Shown: piece after piece, positions 46,367-55,093 of the stretch
How the letters are laid out: each line of letters starts with the position of its first letter
Position numbering within the stretch: position 1 is the stretch's first letter
Assembly: GCA_902774795.1 (NCBI GenBank)
Contig: CACYKA010000009.1
Coordinates: 1 to 64,000 of the forward strand
Source: an uncultured Prevotellaceae bacterium
GTDB taxonomy: Bacteria; Bacteroidota; Bacteroidia; Bacteroidales; Bacteroidaceae
Direction of reading: 5' to 3'
Length of the DNA stretch: 64,000 nucleotides
Notes under the pieces: generated by a model
Told to the model about the DNA's origin: nothing
Database searches by the model: none
What the model saw: only the letters and a program-made list of their open reading frames with translations
Position numbers and translations under genes: made by a program

Positions 46367-46473
46367 ACGTAGGTGGTGGCATCATTGGCATAAAGGGCGA
46401 CGTGAACGAAGATGGAACTGTCAACGGCACGGATATTCAGGAGGTAATCAATATCATTGTGAATGCTGAGTGA
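46330..46473 (+). pseudogene. C-terminal remnant of a dockerin-like protein
   Basis: In a frame that has no start, GYEDSEVATKEINVGG leads to GDVNEDGTVNGTDIQEVINIIV and a stop. GDVNxDGxVNxxDIxxxINxI is the calcium-binding dockerin type I / EF-hand pattern common at the C termini of secreted Bacteroidota proteins. It is joined directly to the broken toxin gene, so a deletion has fused the two ends. Confidence 0.7.
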
Positions 46474-46494
46474 TAGAAATTAAACACAAAGAAT

Positions 46495-46521
46495 GGCGTC
46501 GCAGTAGCGGCGCCTTTCTTT
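46495..46521 (+). terminator. Terminator left over from the deleted dockerin-type gene
   Basis: GGCGTCGC pairs with GCGGCGCC (one mismatch) around AGTA, followed by TTTCTTT. Confidence 0.65.
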
Positions 46522-46701
46522 AACGTAAAGGGATAATGCAAAGATGTAAGAGGGAAGATGTCTGATATTGGATGTCAGATGGAAAATGTAATATAGAAGG
46601 GAAAACTTTACGCAGCAGGTTGCACAAATATCGGCAAATGTGGTTAAGGGATGTTAAAATATCCACGAAATTTGATTTTTGGAAAAAAAGTGTAATTTTA
46701 C

Positions 46702-46735
46702 CGGAGTTGTACCGGAGTTGTATCGGAGTTGGGCC
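46702..46735. repeat. Three tandem TACCGGAGTTG units
   Basis: Three 11-base units, the last with one change, lie in an otherwise gene-free stretch (46522-46950) in which I see no other feature. Confidence 0.7.
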
Positions 46736-46954
46736 TGAGGTGGACTATTCTTCGTTTTCTGAGTACCCAAGTTGCGGGGAAGTCCCTATTTCCCTAGCCA
46801 AAATGCTTCAATCTGTCAGTTAGTTTGACGCTTGATTGATGGAAATTCCTGCGTTAACAAGCGCAAATAATCGTTAACAGATTTAACACAACTTCCACAA
46901 GTAAGTTTGTTTGTTTACGGTCTATCATTTATAGCCACAACTGCCCCTAAAAAG

Positions 46955-47034
46955 TAACCTATGGTTCGTGAGGCATTTATACCGGCTTCGTGAACCAAGT
47001 AAGCCTGCTTAGTTGGGCCACGAACATATGTTGT
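46955..47034. repeat. MITE-like element, copy 2 (inverted, decayed right end)
   Basis: About 70 of 80 bases match the reverse complement of 22624-22703. The left terminal repeat AACCTATGGTTCGTG is intact; the right one has changed to CACGAACATATGTT. Confidence 0.75.
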
Positions 47035-47085
47035 TTTTTTTTGTGACCCGCTTGGGGTAATAATATGGATATATGATATAAAAAT

Positions 47086-47119
47086 AACAGGAGCTGCGAT
47101 CAATTTCGCAGCTCCTGTT
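47086..47119. terminator. Two-way terminator hairpin
   Basis: AACAGGAGCTGCGA pairs exactly with TCGCAGCTCCTGTT around TCAATT, downstream of the leftward 1056-residue protein gene. Confidence 0.8.
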
Positions 47120-47137
47120 TATTATAAATGAATCATG

Positions 47138-47169
47138 CGCTCGGCTTTGCCGCTTGGCTCGTCCAAGAA
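47138..47169 (+). repeat. Hairpin repeat family A, copy A3
   Basis: CGGC-TTT-GCCG, then CTTGG-CTCGT-CCAAG-AA. AATCATG units flank it on both sides, continuing as AATCTTT, AACCATG, AATCATG, AACCATA to 47210. Confidence 0.85.
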
Positions 47170-47211
47170 TCATGAATCTTTAACCATGAATCATGAACCA
47201 TAAATCATAAC

Positions 47212-50200
47212 TTACTCTGCCCAGATCTTGCGGTTACCTACGATGAAGTAGCCCCTGTCTGGTTTGCCGTTGAGCATGCGGCCCTGCAGGTCGAAGTAGC
47301 GGCTTGAACCGTCAGCTTCGATGGTCTGTATGGTAGGAGCTGCGATATCGGTTATATACGATGGGGTAGGGATGTCCGCGCTATAGAGCATACTTGCAGG
47401 GTCGGATACGCTGCCGCCGCTCGTGCTGCCTGAGCCGATATTGCTGAACAGGGTGCGGTAAACCTTAACCTTCTGGCCGTTGCGGTTCTGACCGCGTGCT
47501 GCCTGATTAGGTGTTTCGTCAGAAAGGTAGTATCCACGGAAGGTGCTGAGGCTGGCATCAGGGTTATCTTCGGATGTGAAGCGTGCCCATGAACCGTCTT
47601 CGAGCAGACAGAACATATTCACCTGATCTGCCTCTGTAGCGCTGATACCCTTGAAGTTACCTGTCCACTGACCAACTCTGGTCAGATTGTCGTTGAAGAA
47701 CCAGTCTTCGTAGTCGTTGACTACGGTAGCATTCTCGGTATTGGCATTGGCCTTGATTGTCACGTTGACTGCATTCAGACTGACCTCGTCGCGATCCACA
47801 ACAGCCAGATAAGCCTTTCCTGCCTTGATAGTGTCGCCTACGTTGGTGAAGACGAACTGGTCGTAGTATTTGTCGATGAACGAGAGCTGATAGAGCTTCA
47901 CTGTGCCTGGATCAACATACTCGCTGAGGTTCATGTCGTAAGGCAGGCAGATGGTGTATGCCTGTGGTGTGAAGGTGCCGTTGTCGTTGTAGTTTGCTGT
48001 AAGCAAGCGGTCGTTGATGACATTGACGGTTTCGCCGTCGAATTCCTCAAGTACCCTGACATTGGTGTCGTCGCTGTCGTCAGAGAAGCCAATCGTCTCG
48101 ATAGGCTTGCGGAAGCCGTAGAAATTGTCGAGCTTAGCACCCGGTGACTTGAAGACCAGCTGATAAACTCCGCTGTATGGTGCAACGAAATAGTACTTGC
48201 CATTGTCAATTGTTGAGCTGTGGTATGTAAAGTTCTCTTCGTTGTCAAGTCTGTAGCCTATATGCAGAACACCGCTGGATGCGCCGCCGCCCATGAACAT
48301 GCTGAGCATATCCATCAGACCACCGCCGCTGCCCAGTTCAACATCGAAGCTGAGTACGTCGCCCTGCATAGCCTGCAGACGCGGAGTGACAAGACGGTAG
48401 TCCTCAGAAGTCGTGGTTGCCTGCCAGCTCTTCGGAGCTGAATTGCCACCACCCATCATGCCGCTGAACATATCCATCATACCGCCGCTGCTGCTTGGAT
48501 ACTTAACCTCCCAGCCGTCGGTCTCCCAACCAAATGGAAGGTCTATTGGCTGTGTCTCATCTTCGCGCAGATATTCCGGTTCGAAGTCCTCAGACCATGC
48601 ATCAGCATAGGTGCTGTAGGCCGTAACGCTGCAGTAGAGCGGATAAAGAGATTTTATCGTCGGACTGAAGCTGATATATCCATCGTGTTCACCTAATATA
48701 TCTGGGTCGAAGAGATATGTGACATCAACTGTTGCTGTGTCGTTGGCTTCGATGTTAAGGCTCTTGGCGCTGATGGCGAAGATATTCTCATTGGTAGAGG
48801 CAACTTCGACACCCAGCGTACCAGTACCGGTGTTGACAACACCCAGTGTCGCGGTGCAGTTTGCCTGCGGCATGCCAAAGTTAATCTCGCTTGCAGCAGC
48901 ATTGCCGTAGAGAAGGTAGATGTCGGGAGCGTTGTTGTCGATATGGAATCCGGCAATGCTGTCAACGACGATGCTGTCGGAAGCTGTGATGCGGAAACGA
49001 TACTCGCCTGGCTCGATATATCCAATCCAGAGTGTCCTATAGACAGAGTCGAGCGGCTCGGTGAACTCTTTCACCTTCTCCCACTTGTTGCTGCCATATA
49101 CTGATTTCTCAACAATAACCGATGAGCTGCCACCGCCGAACATAGAACCCATGCCGGCCATACCGTCATCGCTGCTGCCTTTCTTGGCAGAGAAGAGAAG
49201 CACTTCTGTTCTGTCATTGACAACAAGCGGAGGAGTCATCAGGAACGACTTCGAACCGCCGCCGAACATAGCCATCATGCCACCGCCGCCAGCTGTTGCG
49301 ACATTGTCGTGGAACTCCCAGCCCTCAGTAAAGAAGCCCTTAGGCTGTACGTTTGAATTGAAGTCTTCTGCCCACACTCCAGGTTGTGTCAGGATGCCCG
49401 TAACATTGAGAGTCTTGCCCCAAACACGTTCATCGGCAGGAGTGAATGTTACCTGTGTCTCGTTCTTGCCAGGCTTTCCTGCAGCGACATTGAAGGTGAT
49501 ATCGACATTGAGCGTGTCTGCATAGTCCACCTCCATCTCTTTTGTGCTGAGTGAGAAGAGAGCCTCGTCGGCGGAAGAGATAGAAAGCTTCAGTTTGCCC
49601 GTAGCTGTGTTGATGACTCCAAGCGTGCGTGTGCTGTCCTTGTCGCAGAGGCTGAAATCAAGGTGCCAGGCACGCTTGTCATTCTCTATGATATGGATGT
49701 CTGGAGCATCATTGTCGATATGGAATCCGGCAATGCTGTCAATAAGCACAGTACCGCCTGCCCTGAAGCGGAAACGGTATTCGCCGGCAGGGGTGTCAGA
49801 GATGGTGAATGTCTTGTAGAGAGTGTCGAGCTCGGTAGTGAAGTCGGCCACGCGAACCCATTGGTTGCGGCTATATACCGAACGCTCTACGACAAATGTG
49901 GAGTCTTGGCCACCGAGGCTGATGCTGAAGCCCGAACCGGAGTCATCAGAGCCGCCTTTCTTAGCCATGAACACCAGCGACTCGCCCTCCTTGACTACAA
50001 GAGGTGGAGTGAGCAGATAGTTAGGCTTGCTGTCGCCACCCATGAGAGAGCTCAGGAGGTCACCGATATTGAACTGACCCTTGTTTTCTTCGGGATTGTC
50101 TTCCGGATCGTCAGGGTTTTCATCTGGGTTCTCAGGGTCATCTTTTGGCTCTTCTTTCTTGGAATTGCCCATCATAGACTCCAAATCAAAGCTGAAGCCG

Positions 50201-50382
50201 GAAGAGGATGCCTCAGTCCTGATCACACCTGTACTGTCAACGACCCAGCCTTCGGTAAACCAACCGTAGGGCAGCTTGTTGTCGTTGAACCGCTCATCCA
50301 TCTGTTCCGTAGCAACAGATTGGGCCTGCATGCTGACTCCCACAAGAAGGAGCATCATGCAAAAGAGTAGTTTTTTCTTCAT
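47212..50382 (-). CDS. Large secreted protein with repeated choice-of-anchor J / cleaved-adhesin-like modules
   Basis: 1056 residues with a signal peptide ending VSMQAQ. Three modules of about 290 residues each begin with F..N..LPYGW.TEGW or a variant (near residues 30, 335 and 600), then LLTPPLVV, then a Gly-rich GGSDDSGSG-type loop, then EYRFRF. The first two end in DNDAPDIH-type segments followed by a beta domain (TRTLGVINTATGKLKLS...). These fit cleaved-adhesin / choice-of-anchor J jelly-roll domains. An Asp/Glu/Pro-rich acidic insert lies near residues 80-100. The C terminus SRYFDLQGRMLNGKPDRGYFIVGNRKIWAE is a sorting-type motif. It should be a surface or released binding protein; the ligand is unknown. 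Confidence 0.82.
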   Translation of the reverse strand: MKKKLLFCMMLLLVGVSMQAQSVATEQMDERFNDNKLPYGWFTEGWVVDSTGVIRTEASSSGFSFDLESMMGNSKKEEPKDDPENPDENPDDPEDNPEENKGQFNIGDLLSSLMGGDSKPNYLLTPPLVVKEGESLVFMAKKGGSDDSGSGFSISLGGQDSTFVVERSVYSRNQWVRVADFTTELDTLYKTFTISDTPAGEYRFRFRAGGTVLIDSIAGFHIDNDAPDIHIIENDKRAWHLDFSLCDKDSTRTLGVINTATGKLKLSISSADEALFSLSTKEMEVDYADTLNVDITFNVAAGKPGKNETQVTFTPADERVWGKTLNVTGILTQPGVWAEDFNSNVQPKGFFTEGWEFHDNVATAGGGGMMAMFGGGSKSFLMTPPLVVNDRTEVLLFSAKKGSSDDGMAGMGSMFGGGSSSVIVEKSVYGSNKWEKVKEFTEPLDSVYRTLWIGYIEPGEYRFRITASDSIVVDSIAGFHIDNNAPDIYLLYGNAAASEINFGMPQANCTATLGVVNTGTGTLGVEVASTNENIFAISAKSLNIEANDTATVDVTYLFDPDILGEHDGYISFSPTIKSLYPLYCSVTAYSTYADAWSEDFEPEYLREDETQPIDLPFGWETDGWEVKYPSSSGGMMDMFSGMMGGGNSAPKSWQATTTSEDYRLVTPRLQAMQGDVLSFDVELGSGGGLMDMLSMFMGGGASSGVLHIGYRLDNEENFTYHSSTIDNGKYYFVAPYSGVYQLVFKSPGAKLDNFYGFRKPIETIGFSDDSDDTNVRVLEEFDGETVNVINDRLLTANYNDNGTFTPQAYTICLPYDMNLSEYVDPGTVKLYQLSFIDKYYDQFVFTNVGDTIKAGKAYLAVVDRDEVSLNAVNVTIKANANTENATVVNDYEDWFFNDNLTRVGQWTGNFKGISATEADQVNMFCLLEDGSWARFTSEDNPDASLSTFRGYYLSDETPNQAARGQNRNGQKVKVYRTLFSNIGSGSTSGGSVSDPASMLYSADIPTPSYITDIAAPTIQTIEADGSSRYFDLQGRMLNGKPDRGYFIVGNRKIWAE

Positions 50383-50514
50383 AAAAATTAATTGTTTATG
50401 TTAGACATTAATTGCAAAGTGACATGTATCTGGCTGCGAAGATACAAATAAATGAACAAATGCCATCGTCATGCGTGGATATTGTGTGTTTTTGTAAAAA
50501 AAATTAAGAAATTT

Positions 50515-50545
50515 TTTGCAAATTGTGGATTTTTTTGTAAATTTG
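50515..50545 (+). promoter_or_regulatory. Bacteroides-type promoter for the DUF1015 gene
   Basis: TTTG (50515-50518), 19 bases, then TAAATTTG (50538-50545). The ATG is at 50583. Confidence 0.65.
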
Positions 50546-50582
50546 CCGCACATTTTTGTGTAAAAAATATACCAAATAGAAT

Positions 50583-51851
50583 ATGGCAATAGTAAAACCA
50601 TTCAAGGGGATACGTCCCCCGAAGGAGTTAGTAGAGGAAGTGGAGTCACGTCCGTATGACGTGCTGGATTCAGAAGAGGCTCGTGCTGAGGCCGGCGATA
50701 ACGAAAAGTCGCTGTATCACATCATCAAGCCTGAGATAAATTTCGAACCCGGTACGAGCGAGTACGACCCGAAGGTGTATGAAGAGGCAGCTCGTCAGTT
50801 CCAGAAGTTCCAGGATAAGGGCTGGCTGGTTCAGGACCAGAAAGAGCAGTACTACATCTATGCCCAGACATCATGGCTTCCTGCCAACGGTGGTAAGGAA
50901 AAGACACAGTACGGACTGGTGGTAGGTGCTTACTCAGGTGACTATGAGAAGGGCATCATCAAGAAGCACGAGCTGACCCGCCGCGACAAGGAAGAGGACA
51001 GAATGAAGCACGTTCGTGTGAACAATGCAAACATCGAACCGGTGTTCTTCGCTTATCCTGACAATGACGTCCTCGACAAGCTGATAATGCGCTATGCTGC
51101 TACTGAACCGGAATATGACTTCGTGGCTCCTATCGACGGCTTCCGTCACAGACTGTGGATAGTAAGCGACGATAAGGATATAGCAACAATAACAGAGGAA
51201 TTTGCCAAGATGCCAGCCCTCTATATTGCCGACGGTCATCATCGCTCGGCTGCTGCTGCCCTCGTGGGTACTGAGAAGGCTAAGCAAAATCCTAACCATA
51301 AGGGCGACGAGGAGTATAACTACTTCATGGCTGTTGCTTTCCAGGCAAGTCAGCTGACAGTTCTGGACTATAACCGCGTGGTGAAAGACCTTAACGGCAA
51401 CACCTCAGAGGAGTTCCTTGAGAAGCTGAAGAAGAACTTCGTTGTTGAGAAGAAAGGCAAGGAGGAATATCGTCCTCAGCATGCTCACCAGTTCTCGCTG
51501 TATCTTGACGGCGAGTGGTACAGCCTTGATGCAAAGCCCGGCACCTTCGACGACAACGACCCGATTGGCGTGCTTGACGTAGATATCTCTTCACGTCTCA
51601 TCCTGCAGGACATCCTCGAACTGGGCGACCTGCGTTCAAGTCAGAGGATAGACTTCGTAGGTGGTCTGCGCGGACTTGGCGAGCTGAAGAGGCGCGTCGA
51701 TTCTGGCGAGATGCGTATGGCGCTGGCCCTGTATCCTGTCTCTATGAAGCAGATAATGGATATTGCCGATTCTGGCAACATCATGCCGCCGAAAGCTACA
51801 TGGTTCGAGCCGAAGCTCCGTTCGGGACTGGTGATTCACAAACTTGTATAA
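50583..51851 (+). CDS. DUF1015 family protein
   Basis: 422 residues beginning MAIVKPFKGIRPPKELVEEVESRPYDVLDSEEARAEAG, the hallmark start of DUF1015 (PF06245). Other family blocks are IKPEINFEPGT, YIADGHHRSAAAALV (a conserved GHHR that looks like an active site), and LYPVSMKQIMDIADSGNIMPPKATWFEPKLRSGLVIHKL at the end. It is cytoplasmic, often lies near serine biosynthesis genes, and may have a kinase-like role; the reaction is not established. Here it stands alone before a terminator. Confidence 0.9.
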   Translation: MAIVKPFKGIRPPKELVEEVESRPYDVLDSEEARAEAGDNEKSLYHIIKPEINFEPGTSEYDPKVYEEAARQFQKFQDKGWLVQDQKEQYYIYAQTSWLPANGGKEKTQYGLVVGAYSGDYEKGIIKKHELTRRDKEEDRMKHVRVNNANIEPVFFAYPDNDVLDKLIMRYAATEPEYDFVAPIDGFRHRLWIVSDDKDIATITEEFAKMPALYIADGHHRSAAAALVGTEKAKQNPNHKGDEEYNYFMAVAFQASQLTVLDYNRVVKDLNGNTSEEFLEKLKKNFVVEKKGKEEYRPQHAHQFSLYLDGEWYSLDAKPGTFDDNDPIGVLDVDISSRLILQDILELGDLRSSQRIDFVGGLRGLGELKRRVDSGEMRMALALYPVSMKQIMDIADSGNIMPPKATWFEPKLRSGLVIHKLV

Positions 51852-51862
51852 TATATATGTAT

Positions 51863-51892
51863 AAAGGAGGGAAGCAATTTCCTCCTTTTTTC
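51863..51892 (+). terminator. Terminator after the DUF1015 gene
   Basis: AAAGGAGG pairs with CCTCCTTT around GAAGCAATTT, followed by T bases. It abuts the next promoter's -33 box. Confidence 0.8.
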
Positions 51893-51924
51893 TTTGGCTG
51901 TTTCAAAAAAAAGTTGTACCTTTG
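51893..51924 (+). promoter_or_regulatory. Bacteroides-type promoter for the thiamine operon
   Basis: TTTG (51893-51896), 20 bases, then TACCTTTG (51917-51924), directly before the riboswitch. Confidence 0.8.
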
Positions 51925-51931
51925 CAGCCGA

Positions 51932-52045
51932 TTTCAAGGGGTGCCCCGTTTATTGGCGGAGCTGAGAACAGACCCTCTAAGCTGATCTGGATAATGCCAG
52001 CGTAGCGAGGAAGCATAAAGACTTGTCCTTAAAATGAGGAGCCCC
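51932..52045 (+). promoter_or_regulatory. TPP (THI element) riboswitch
   Basis: The conserved thiamine pyrophosphate aptamer is recognisable: GGGGTGCCCC, then GCTGAGA, then CCCTCTAAGCTGATCTGGATAATGCCAGCG with the core CTGATCTGG and GCCAGCGTAG, and a closing GAGGAAGC. A short expression platform (about 30 bases) separates it from the ATG at 52077, so control could be at translation start or by early termination. It regulates the TonB receptor and transporter genes that follow. Confidence 0.93.
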
Positions 52046-52076
52046 TTCTTTATGTTTAATTAAAATCATTCAAAGA

Positions 52077-54383
52077 ATGAAAAAAGTTTTGATGGTTGCC
52101 TTGATGGCAACAGTATGCCTGCCGATGATGGCAGAAAAGAAAGGCGATGTTGACTCACTAAAGATGTATGAGTTGCAGGAACTGCAAGTGAAGTCATTAC
52201 GTGCCACAAAAACGACTCCTGTCGCATATACCAATATGGGTAAGGCGGAGTTGCAAAGTGTTAATCATGGTCAGGATGTGCCATACATACTGTCACTGAC
52301 TCCCAGTATCACAACCACCAGCGATGCAGGTAATGGTATTGGCTACACATCACTGAGAGTGCGTGGTACAGATCCTTCACGCATCAACATTACAGCAAAT
52401 GGCGTGCCTCTGAATGACCCTGAGAGTTCCACTGTGTTCTGGGTTAACATGGGTGACTTTGCCAGCAGCGTGCAGTCGATGCAGATACAGCGTGGCGTGG
52501 GTACCTCTACCAATGGTGCCGGTGCCTTTGGTGCTACACTGAACATGCTGACAGAGAGTGTCGGAATAAAGCCTTTCATAGGCATAGACCTCAATGGCGG
52601 CTCGTATTACTCTCATAAGGAGACACTGCGCTTTGGTACGGGACTGCTGAAAGGACACTGGGGAGTACAGGGACGCCTGTCAAATATTGGTTCTAAGGGC
52701 TATCTGGACAGGGCTTCTACAAAACTGAATTCTTATCTGATACAGGGTGGATACTTTGGAGATAACACAGTAGTGAAACTAATAACCTGGAATGGTATAG
52801 AGGAAACCTATCATGCCTGGAACTATACCTCAAAGTATGAACAGCAACTGTATGGACGCACATATAACTCTTGTGGAGAGTATTATGATGAGGATGGCAA
52901 CAGGCGTTATTACAAAGACCAGACGGACAACTACCATCAGCAGAATTATCAGCTGCACTGGAACCAGTCGTGGAACACATATCTGGATTCTCACGTGGCT
53001 CTGCACTATACCAAGGGAAAGGGGTACTATCAGCAGTATCAGGTGGGAGCATCGTGGAAACAATTCGGCATGAGCATCAGCGATGATGTGTTTGATGACC
53101 TCGTGGATCAGCAGAAGATGGACAATGATTTCTACGGTGTTATCGCATCGCTGACATACAATAATCGCAAGGGGCTTGAGACCATACTTGGTGGCGGATG
53201 GAACCACTATAAGGGCAGACAGTTCGGACATATAGTATGGACAAAACCTGGCGTAAAGACTGAGGTGCCTTCGCAGGAGAGCTATTCTCCCGATTTTGAA
53301 TATTATCGCAACAACTCACGAAAGACAGATTTCAATATCTATGGCAAGGTAAACTATGCACTGCTTAATAACCTCAATGCCTTCGTGGACCTTCAGTATC
53401 GCCACGTACACTATAAGCTGCAAGATCCAACGGTGGCGTATGGCGTGAACCTCGATGGCAGTTACATTATTAATAATAATTATAACTTTTTCAACCCCAA
53501 GTTCGGCCTGAACTACGACATAACCAGAAACCACAGGGTGTATGTTTCTTATGGCATAGGAAACAAGGAACCCGTGCGCAACAACTTCATGCAGCAGGTG
53601 GCTAATCCTGAAAGAGAAGATACTAAAGCAAAGGCAGAACGTCTGGGTGATCTGGAATTTGGATATAAGTATCAGAGCAGCAAATTCTCTGCAGGTGCTA
53701 ATCTCTACTGGATGCATTACAAAGACCAGCTGGTGCTGACAGGTGAGCTGAATGCTATTGGAGAGGCTCTAACCAAGAACCTCAGCAAGAGTTATCGCAT
53801 AGGTATAGAACTGGAGGCTGCATGGCAACCAATAGAGTGGTTTACGTGGAATGCTAATGCTACCATCAGCCGTAATCGTGTAAAGGATATGAAGGTGACA
53901 CTGAATGATGGTGTGACAGAGGTTAACCTCGGAACACAGCCGTTGGCTTTCTCTCCAGACTTCATCATGAACCATATCCTGACATTCAAGTATCAGGGCT
54001 TCAAGGCTTCTGTACAATGTCAGTATGTCGGAAACCAATACCTTACAAATACCGGCTTCAAGGATATGCAATGTGTTGATGAGGATGGAAATATTACATA
54101 CGAGACATTGCAGTTGAAGAAGCACTTCACTACAAATATTGACCTCAGCTACACCTTCAAGATGCAGAAGTTTGGCATGAAGGATGCAATGGTTGGTGTT
54201 ACGATGTATAACCTGTTTAGTGCGAAGTTTGACAATAATGGTTGGGCAGCACCACAGTTTGCACAAAACAGCAATGGCAGCGTGATAGCTGTAAATGAAT
54301 ATGGCGTAAAAGACTTGTGGGCCGCAGGCTTTGCACCTTCAGCACCATTCAACGTAATGTTCAATCTCTCTGCCAACTTCTAA
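52077..54383 (+). CDS. TonB-dependent receptor for thiamine or a precursor
   Basis: 768 residues with a signal peptide ending MMAEK. The plug domain (ELQVKSLRATKTTPVAYTNMGKAELQSVNHGQDVPYILSLTPSI ... LRVRGTDPSRINITANGVPLNDPESSTVFW) is followed by a 22-strand-type barrel ending in ...PFNVMFNLSANF. It lies directly under a TPP riboswitch and 27 bases before a PnuC-type transporter, the arrangement known in Bacteroidota for thiamine uptake. It should bind thiamine (or TPP) at the outer membrane and import it with TonB energy. Confidence 0.92.
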   Translation: MKKVLMVALMATVCLPMMAEKKGDVDSLKMYELQELQVKSLRATKTTPVAYTNMGKAELQSVNHGQDVPYILSLTPSITTTSDAGNGIGYTSLRVRGTDPSRINITANGVPLNDPESSTVFWVNMGDFASSVQSMQIQRGVGTSTNGAGAFGATLNMLTESVGIKPFIGIDLNGGSYYSHKETLRFGTGLLKGHWGVQGRLSNIGSKGYLDRASTKLNSYLIQGGYFGDNTVVKLITWNGIEETYHAWNYTSKYEQQLYGRTYNSCGEYYDEDGNRRYYKDQTDNYHQQNYQLHWNQSWNTYLDSHVALHYTKGKGYYQQYQVGASWKQFGMSISDDVFDDLVDQQKMDNDFYGVIASLTYNNRKGLETILGGGWNHYKGRQFGHIVWTKPGVKTEVPSQESYSPDFEYYRNNSRKTDFNIYGKVNYALLNNLNAFVDLQYRHVHYKLQDPTVAYGVNLDGSYIINNNYNFFNPKFGLNYDITRNHRVYVSYGIGNKEPVRNNFMQQVANPEREDTKAKAERLGDLEFGYKYQSSKFSAGANLYWMHYKDQLVLTGELNAIGEALTKNLSKSYRIGIELEAAWQPIEWFTWNANATISRNRVKDMKVTLNDGVTEVNLGTQPLAFSPDFIMNHILTFKYQGFKASVQCQYVGNQYLTNTGFKDMQCVDEDGNITYETLQLKKHFTTNIDLSYTFKMQKFGMKDAMVGVTMYNLFSAKFDNNGWAAPQFAQNSNGSVIAVNEYGVKDLWAAGFAPSAPFNVMFNLSANF

Positions 54384-54411
54384 CTCTCAGCTCTTAACTC
54401 TTAACTCTCAA
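54382..54411. repeat. 7-base unit array (AACTCTC / AACTCTT)
   Basis: CTCAGCTCTTAACTCTT-type units fill the gap and run into the ATG of the transporter gene. Confidence 0.7.
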
Positions 54412-54995
54412 TGTACGAGTACATATGTAATAACTGGCTTGAAATACTGGGCACCCTCGTGGGGCTCGTATATATCTATCAGGAGATAAAAGCCTCGATA
54501 TACCTGTGGATAACGGGAGTCATAATGCCTGCTATCTACTGTGTGGTATATTGGCAAGCCGGATTGTATGCCGACGTCGGCATACAGATATATTACATTG
54601 TTGCTGCCGTATATGGGTTGTTGGTATGGAAATTCTTCAGGAGCAAGTCGGGCAACACTTTGCACATAAAGCACTTGCCCCTGAAGAAATATCCTTTCTA
54701 TATCGGGATGTTCGTTGTTGCCTATATAGTCATAGTATGTCTTTTGCTTTACTGTACAGACAGCGACGTGCCCTTCCTGAATGCCCTCGACACATCCCTT
54801 GCCGTCGTGGGACTGATACTGCTCACAAGAAAGTATATTGAGCAGTGGATAACGTGGATAGTAGTGGATGCCATCTGCGTAGTGCTATTTATATATAAAG
54901 GTATATATTTCACGGCAGGCCTTTATGCACTTTATACCATCCTTGCCGTATATGGATATTATGTTTGGAAGCGAAAAATGGAGGCAGACGAATGA
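54411..54995 (+). CDS. pnuT: PnuC-family transporter, probable thiamine transporter PnuT
   Basis: 194 residues with about seven membrane helices. The C-terminal block KYIEQWITWIVVDAICVVLFIYKGIYFTAGLYALYTILAVYGYYVWKR is the PnuC signature (WIxWxxVD ... YKGLYxTAxLY). PnuC itself carries nicotinamide riboside, but position in a TPP-controlled operon marks this as the PnuT branch for thiamine. It should work by facilitated diffusion coupled to phosphorylation inside the cell; the usual thiamine pyrophosphokinase gene does not follow here. Confidence 0.85.
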   Translation: MYEYICNNWLEILGTLVGLVYIYQEIKASIYLWITGVIMPAIYCVVYWQAGLYADVGIQIYYIVAAVYGLLVWKFFRSKSGNTLHIKHLPLKKYPFYIGMFVVAYIVIVCLLLYCTDSDVPFLNALDTSLAVVGLILLTRKYIEQWITWIVVDAICVVLFIYKGIYFTAGLYALYTILAVYGYYVWKRKMEADE

Positions 54996-55020
54996 GAATA
55001 TAGTTAAACTTTATTAATTA

Positions 55021-55052
55021 TTTGGTGTTTGCCAATTTATTATATAACTTTG
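55021..55052 (+). promoter_or_regulatory. Bacteroides-type promoter for the glycogen operon
   Basis: TTTG (55021-55024), 20 bases, then TAACTTTG (55045-55052). The ATG is at 55094. Confidence 0.75.
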
Positions 55053-55093
55053 CCGAAAGAAAACCTCAAACAAATTCAACCTAACTAAAAACT

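Noticed and set aside
46572..46823. 83-codon open frame after the scar region
   Set aside because: It runs through the TACCGGAGTTG tandem repeat, has no promoter or recognisable domain, and its residue use does not look protein-like.
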